Assembly: GCA_963170055.1 (NCBI GenBank) | Contig: CAUJGJ010000397.1 | Coordinates: forward strand, 10,324,301 to 10,346,800 | Direction: 5' to 3' | Source of the DNA: Halisarca cf. caerulea | Taxonomy: Eukaryota > Porifera > Demospongiae > Chondrillida > Halisarcidae | DNA: 22,500 nt | Part shown: piece by piece, positions 17,363-22,500 of the stretch | Position numbering within the stretch: the stretch's first letter is position 1 | How the letters are laid out: every line of letters starts with the position of its first letter | The notes under the pieces: generated by a model | Seen by the model: only the letters and a program-made list of their open reading frames with translations | The model's database searches: none | What the model was told of the DNA's origin: nothing | Made by a program: the position numbers and the translations under genes

Positions 17363-18100
17363 TTGGTGTCTGATCTGATTCGGGTTTGTATGTTTGCGAT
17401 TGTTATCGATATCATTCCTTAAAACATACAAAACGGATCAGAAATCGGATGCCCTTGGTCCGTAAATGATCTTCTTACGGGCTTGATTCTCTCCATTTTC
17501 GGAGTTGTACTGTATACCATAACTAGTTTTTGGCCGTGTACTCTGATGTATATTGTTTATATCTGTGGATATACTTTGCCCGGTAAGAAGGTAGATTTTG
17601 GCTACTTTGAGGCTATTTTCTGCACTACAGTTAACCAAGTGCCTAGTAGAAATGGAAAAATGACATCATCACATGATTTAAATCACCACAAATATGAAAC
17701 CTCGGTATGGTTTAATGACTTTTGCAAGCACCCAAGAATGAACCTGTAATTAGTATAATAATTGTAATTACAATTGTAGAAATGTAGTTGCAATGCATAT
17801 GGTAATTGATTGCTTTAATGGAAATTTGTATCGTGGTAATTTTGTAATCAGACTACTTTAATACCAAGATAATTGCAATGGTAGTTGATTGTGATGCCCC
17901 TGTAATGGCCACAACACTGAGTCATTTGATCCACTACCAGTTGCTATACACAATGTTACTGGAAATGAACATCGCGATATGAATTCCAAACAGATTATCA
18001 TTCATTAACCTCTATGTCCAGTCTTTCTTCATGATGCTTTGTCCTTAATTCATTTTAGAATGTACACTCAGTAACTGTTATAATTATTATATTACTTTAG
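17363..18100. other. Spacer or intron upstream of the integrase exon
   Basis: I found no exon here that matches the expected N-terminal part of the integrase gene. Degenerate GTAATTACAATTG-like sequence occurs at about 17755-17900. The stretch ends with TTACTTTAG, a good splice acceptor for the exon at 18101. Confidence 0.45.
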
Positions 18101-18574
18101 GTGGGTCCTGTGTATGGCAGAAAGACTATGCAAGGATTCCTCGCATCTCGGGGGATCAAAGCAGGACAGAGGCAAATTGGAAAAGTTCTGCCCAAAGCTA
18201 ATCCACCTTATCATACTACTAGATTGAATGTTGCTCAACAGCACCTTAACCCTCACCCTTATGTTGCCGATTATTTCGGACATAAGATGCATGTAGATCA
18301 AAATGAGAAGCTAGTAATGTTTGGAGTAACTCACATTGCAGCAATTGATGGTTATAGTAGCATGGTGGTAGGCTTTGTATCCATGCTTGTGAAAAACAAT
18401 GTTGAAATTTACAAGGAGATGTTCTTTCCAGTTACAAGCACATATGGATTGTGGGACCAAGTCCGGGTTGATCATGGAAAGGAGTGGACATTGATACTGT
18501 ATGTTCAGGAACTTCTATCCCCTTTAAGAGGGAATGTGCACCGAGCACCCCATCTTCAATCATCATCAAAGCAG

Positions 18575-19109
18575 GTACATCCAATTATTTTGTCCATGCA
18601 TTTTTGTTAGAATCATGCATTCATGTGGTCAGTGACACATACTGTATATATATGATTGACGTACATTCTGAAGAAAGGCATACATGATATTATTCTTGTG
18701 ATTATAATATAAGAATTTAATGCATAGTGGTTGCATTTTGCTATATACAGTACATTATAATTAATATCTGTCCAGAAGTACTTACCAATTCCAACCCAGG
18801 TACTTACTGTAACAGAGTTTGACTGTACTTGTCTTTCTACATGTCATGTACTATGCGTATATGCATGACTTGGCCATACTGATATATACTAATTGCTGAG
18901 GTCAAGGGCTATCTGTTTTGGCTATAGCTATTACAGTATATGACCAATGTTAACTATTAGTAACTTATAGTAATATAATTATTATTTAAAAGTACAAGCC
19001 TTAGGCTTACTTTGCAGTGTGTATACATACATACTTATAACCAAATTGTATATAATAATAGTATAATTATGTAAATTTTTATGACATAATATTATGGGAT
19101 TGAATTTTT
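18575..19109 (+). other. Integrase intron, part upstream of the hairpin element
   Basis: This is an AT-rich intron with donor CAG|GTACAT at 18575. I recognise nothing else in it beyond AT-rich low-complexity sequence. Confidence 0.6.
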
Positions 19110-19373
19110 GTCAATATATATATTGTCAATATATATATATATATATATATATATGTCAACAACATGGCGGACACGAAGTTGGTACAAAATCTTTCGGCTA
19201 TATTTCGGTGAAATTCATTCGTTTGCTCCTGATTTTATCAGCGAAGGGTCTTTTAGACCAGAAGAGTTCTTTGAAATATTATTTTAGTCAATAACGCCGC
19301 CGGCCGATTTCCAAGCGATTCGAGTTTCCAGGGCCGTAGGCGGCCCATGAGTTTTTTAAACTCGAATCGCTTG
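19110..19373 (-). mobile_element. Hairpin-ended (AT)n element, family 1, 3'-shortened copy
   Basis: This is the reverse complement of 99-434 up to the AT tract, with the same long stem-loop (19309-19373) and body. Beyond the AT tract it stops at GTCAAT and lacks the last ~75 bases with the small hairpin. It is still bounded by TTTTT on the left (19105-19109) and TT on the right (19374-19375), the same target signature as full copies. It lies in the integrase intron, 16 bp before the splice acceptor, within what would have been the pyrimidine tract. Confidence 0.75.
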
Positions 19374-20164
19374 TTCTTCTATACTACAGAATCACATGGT
19401 TGAACGTTTTTGGGTAGAAATCAATACCAGGGTGAATTATCCCATCAAAAAGGCCCTTATCTCTATGAAGAAATCTCAATGGATTCCCCTTCTCAAAAAT
19501 ATTGTATATCTTGGTTTACACTGCGAGTTGCACATGTGGGGTGCACTATTGCAGTTCAAGCCTGGAATAATCATGCCATTCCAGCCAAAGGAATCCCTAT
19601 TAGACGGATGAGGCAGAACTATCATGCAGCTTGTATTGATCCCAATTTAATTCCCACAGTTGAAACTGCTGTGACCAGCTTTCTGAGTACAGGTGGATCA
19701 CTGGCAATGTTTCCCCACTTGGGTGAGGACTGTCTTGATGGAAGAGAGGATCTCAAGAGTATCAGGCAGAGTGAATTCTCTGCCGTGTATCCAGATTTCA
19801 GTGCAATATTTTATGCCATAATAAATGGGAACACAACTCTATTTCATGATGTACTCAAGCATTTTATCTCCATTACTGACAGGGTCACCTCCTCTATGTA
19901 ACTTTAAATTTTGTTATGCATGGCATGCATGGACAGACATATTATTACTGTAACAGACTATTATATTGATTTTCATACATTTGCGTGTACATCTGGTGGC
20001 AATGAATATTTAATAATTATTTAGTTTAAGAGTTTTCAATTATTATTATATTGTAGTTCCTGTGTGTATGAAGGCATATAGCCTACAATTATAGTAATGT
20101 ACCGACAGCCATGGTTCAATTGAAATTTAAATCAATAGCATTGAGTAACAAATGATAGACCATA

Positions 20165-20194
20165 GATATTCTATACTACGTAGTATAGAATATC
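20165..20194. repeat. Perfect 30-bp palindrome
   Basis: GATATTCTATACTAC (20165-20179) is followed directly by its exact reverse complement GTAGTATAGAATATC, with no spacer. It could be a protein-binding site, a replication relic, or the joined ends of an excised element. Confidence 0.9.
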
Positions 20195-20430
20195 AGTGCC
20201 ATTGGATAGACTAAGTACTTACACATTCAATAAAACATTCAGCTATTACAATGTAAATCTCATAGCAGAAAATGAATTACAATGATTATAATATTAGGGA
20301 GGTCACCAATAAAACAGACACTATAGCCTAAGGTAAAAATGTCATTTAAAAAGAGAATCCCATGTAATATAGTCTTTCATTTAGTAATTTACAACAGTAC
20401 GTTACTAAGAAAATCAAACAACATATAATA

Positions 20431-20450
20431 AGCTTATTAATTAATAAGCT
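20431..20450. repeat. Perfect 20-bp palindrome
   Basis: AGCTTATTAA is followed by TTAATAAGCT. It is AT-rich, so chance is plausible. Confidence 0.85.
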
Positions 20451-20488
20451 AATAAACTACATAAAACTGTTACTAGCTGTAAAATTTT

Positions 20489-21808
20489 CAAGCACCAACA
20501 TGGACTTCAAACTATCGTCCTATCTATCTTCTCCCTGTCGCCAGTAAGATTCTCGAAAGACATGTCCAGCAACAACTTTCTTCGCATTTAAACCAAAACG
20601 ATCTTTTGTTCCCATTTCAATCTGGCTTTCGTCAAAACCACTCCATGCAATCACTCCTTTATTGCCTTGACCAATGGTATAAAGCACTTGACGACAAGAA
20701 ATATATAGGAGTAGTGTTTTTAGATATTTCCAAGGCTTTTGACACTGTTAATCATAACCTGCTTCTCTTGAAACTTTCTCACCTAGGTCTGTCTCCTTCC
20801 ACAATTGCCTGGTTTAAGTCTTATCTCTCTAACCGTTGTCATCAAACTCGCATTGAAAATATGTATTCCTCTCTTTGTTTTCCTACTAATGGGGTTCCGG
20901 AAGGCTCCACTCTAGGCCCAACCTTTTTTTCTGCTTTTATAAATGACCTACCCTCTGTCCTCCCTTCTAACTCCACAGTACTTTTTGCTGATGACACAAC
21001 CATCTTCCTAATTAGCAATGATATTCAGGAACTAAACTCATCCCTCCAACTCACTCTTAATCTAGCAAATGTATGGTTACAAAAAAATGGCCTCAAACTA
21101 AACATCTCTAAGACCAAGACCATGCTGATCTACTCCGCTAGAAAAAAAGTTAGTGACAGATTAGCCCTCAGCGTAGAAAATGTTGACATAGAACAGGTTC
21201 AAAAGTTCAAATTTCTAGGAGTACTAGTTAATGACACATTATCTTGGGGTGATCACATTGATTTTGTTTTTAACAAGGTCACTCGTAGTCTTAGCCTTCT
21301 ACGTCGCCTCTCTTGGTTTCTCCCCCGACCTCTTCTTCTTCTCTATCTCAAATAGTACATTCTTCCTCTATTTGACTACTGTGATAATGTGTGGTCTGTT
21401 TGCACCAAACAGGATAGTCATCGGTTAGAAACGCTTTTAAACTTCGCTTGTAGAACCGTCCTTCGCAAACGTAGAGATTATTTTGCCTCTTCTGCTCATA
21501 AAGAATTAGGTATTTCAACTCTTAGTGCTAGACAAAAAGTACATTTGGCCCAAACTGTTTATAAGTGCTTATCACTACAATCATCTACTTATCTTAACAA
21601 CCTTTTTCCCACACCAGCCTCTCATTATAATACTCGAGCATCTTCTACTTCACAATTAAACCTTCCACGTTTTCGTACTTCCCTTGGCCAGAAGGCATTT
21701 AGTTTTGTTGGCGCATCATTATGGCGATTACTACCAAATAATATCCGATGCTGTGCGGACTTTCGGGTGTTCACTAAACTATGTGAAAATCACTTTTTAA
21801 ATGAATAA
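20489..21808 (+). pseudogene. LINE reverse transcriptase (partial, one nonsense codon)
   Basis: Reverse transcriptase copies LINE RNA into the genome by target-primed synthesis. The visible domain starts at SNYRPIYLLPVASKILE, followed by FPFQSGFRQNHS, VFLDISKAFDTVNH (motif A), GVPEGSTLGPTFF (motif B; most relatives read GVPQGSILGP) and VLFADDTTIF (motif C, catalytic Asp pair). KFLGVLVNDTLSW follows, and a C-terminal part ends HFLNE at 21806-21808. The frame is open apart from TAG at 21353-21355, between LLYLK and YILPLFDY, which lie in the same frame, so the copy is dead but young. The endonuclease part is missing. Confidence 0.9.
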
Positions 21809-21983
21809 CTCATTGACAATATGATTTTGTACACCTCAAACTCTTTTGTTGAATCTTTGTACACCCCCTTTGTTGTTTTTATTTTTGCCTTTTGTCCCTT
21901 TTCTTTTCTGGGTGCCACTTACAGTAGCCTCTGGCTAAAGGTTCCCCAGGTTAAATAAGAATACCCTATACCCTATACCCTAT
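20489..21983 (+). mobile_element. CR1/L2-type non-LTR retrotransposon, 5' truncated
   Basis: This is the 3' part of a LINE: the end of the polymerase ORF (20489-21808), a pyrimidine-rich 3' UTR, and a tail of three ACCCTAT-type 7-bp repeats (about 21962-21983). Short tandem repeats in place of poly-A as the 3' tail fit the CR1/L2 group. The 5' truncation is typical of incomplete reverse transcription. The match at 62-463 shows that further copies exist. Confidence 0.85.
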
Positions 21984-22107
21984 GGATCAGGTACTAGAGA
22001 GATGATTTCACAGAAATTTAGATCACATGCAAGGCGGCCTAACAGTATGTATAATCAGAATCAACGTCACATTTGCTAGACTAACACATACATATAGCAA
22101 CTTATAG
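21984..22107. other. Spacer between the LINE tail and the RING gene 3' end
   Basis: No feature is recognised here; it probably includes the 3' UTR of the RING gene on the - strand. Confidence 0.4.
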
Positions 22108-22500
22108 TTATTCTGATGTGGATGCTTGTTCCTGTTGATCAAACAGTGGTTCAATATTGGCCTTGAAATCGTCAAAACCCAGAAAGCGAAACGTTTCAGA
22201 ATATCCCCTTTCCACCCTGCAGTTAGGGCATGGCTTTGTGATAGTATCCACACCACTGTACCATCTGTCTACACAAGTTGAACATCCAATCAGAATCTTG
22301 CAGCATTTCGAAGCTATGAGTGGTGGCTTCATTGGAGCTTCATGACAAATTTTACATTTGAATGTCTCGCCCAGGGTTGCCTTCAAACCTAATGGTATCT
22401 GAGTTTGCGGAGTCAGCTTCAATATACGTGATAATTCCTTAGACAATGATGTCACAGCTCCCTGAATGTCTGCCAATTGGTCTTGAATCACCATATCCAT
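22108..22500 (-). CDS. RING-finger protein, C-terminal part (runs off the window)
   Basis: The 130 visible codons begin with ATG at the window edge, so the true start may lie outside. A helical segment (about 1-40, QDQLADIQGAVTSLSKEL) precedes an all-cysteine RING-like pattern: C49-C52 in FKCKICHEAP, C66 and C67 in SKCCKILIG, C73-C76 in GCSTC, and C91-C94 in PCPNC. A conserved-looking tail follows (SETFRFLGFDDFKANIEPLF), with the stop at 22108-22110. RING fingers usually recruit E2 enzymes for ubiquitin transfer, so an E3 ligase role is plausible but not shown. The substitution of cysteine for the usual histidine is a variant seen in some RING-like domains. The frame is intact, unlike most other genes here. 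Confidence 0.7.
   Translation of the reverse strand: MDMVIQDQLADIQGAVTSLSKELSRILKLTPQTQIPLGLKATLGETFKCKICHEAPMKPPLIASKCCKILIGCSTCVDRWYSGVDTITKPCPNCRVERGYSETFRFLGFDDFKANIEPLFDQQEQASTSE

Larger units (their letters stand above)
18101..19901 (+). pseudogene. Integrase-core (rve_3-like) protein, two exons visible, frameshifted
   Basis: Exon 18101-18574 begins after an acceptor (TTACTTTAG) and reads GPVYGRKTMQGFL, so upstream exons are missing from my model. Exon 19390-19901 follows an 815-bp intron in matching phase. The catalytic triad of a DD(35-38)E integrase is visible as MHVDQNE, RVDHGKEW and NHMVERFW. With GHKMHVDQNEKL and AAIDGYS this matches the uncharacterised integrase-core proteins widespread in fish and invertebrate genomes, probably derived from mobile elements. 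The frame changes once between 19460 and 19500: VNYPIKKALIS is in one frame and YCISWFTLRVAHVG to the stop at 19899-19901 in another. This is a one-base loss or a sequencing error. A hairpin element occupies the end of the intron. Confidence 0.75.
19902..20488. other. AT-rich intergenic stretch with two palindromes
   Basis: This lies between the integrase stop and the LINE. It holds the 30-bp palindrome at 20165 and the 20-bp palindrome at 20431. No supported gene is present. Confidence 0.5.

Noticed and set aside
18101..19901. Endogenous retrovirus integrase
   Set aside because: There is no adjacent gag, protease, reverse transcriptase or LTR, and the sequence matches the stand-alone integrase-core gene family with introns.

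Overview
The window looks like repeat-rich DNA from an invertebrate animal. It is AT-rich, its genes carry short GT-AG introns (50 to about 110 bp in the clearest case), and transposons fill most of it. A demosponge is my best guess from the mix of families, but that is an impression and not proven. I see no tRNA, rRNA, CRISPR array or bacterial-style operon.

Left half (1-9713): a stack of nested mobile elements. A pogo/Tigger-like element A (769-9711, TA at both ends) has a broken DDE transposase on the + strand. It has been hit by a hairpin-ended microsatellite element (1031-1389), a TA-flanked MITE (1571-2255) and a 5.16 kb P-element-like transposon (3785-8943). That transposon has terminal inverted repeats about 200 bp long and two convergent genes: an intronless 390-aa gene of unknown function (+) and a seven-exon P/THAP9-like transposase of 869 aa (-). 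Both reading frames look intact. A second hairpin-ended element (8409-8757) sits inside its right terminal repeat. At the extreme left, a third hairpin element (99-434) interrupts a 64-bp LINE fragment. In three places the pre-insertion sequence can be recovered from the window, and it points to one target rule for the hairpin elements: an AAAAA run with AA repeated on the left.

Middle (9714-14148): foldback repeats, an inverted third copy of the hairpin element, a related hairpin with a (TG)n tract, and a multi-exon gene of unknown family (about 11933-14061) with one frameshift, one GC-AG intron and an intronic MITE.

Right half (14149-22500): pogo-like element B (14149-17360, TA at both ends) carries two convergent damaged genes, a HIRAN plus Ulp1/C48 cysteine protease gene (+) and a pogo-type transposase (-). 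It is followed by a retroviral-type integrase-core gene (18101-19901) that has a frameshift and a hairpin element in its intron, a 5'-truncated CR1/L2-type LINE (20489-21983) with one nonsense codon, and the 3' part of a RING-finger gene on the - strand at the window edge.

The most unusual items are the two-gene P-like transposon, the protease-bearing pogo-like element, and the hairpin/microsatellite family with recoverable empty sites. Coordinates, splice sites and alignments were worked out by eye.
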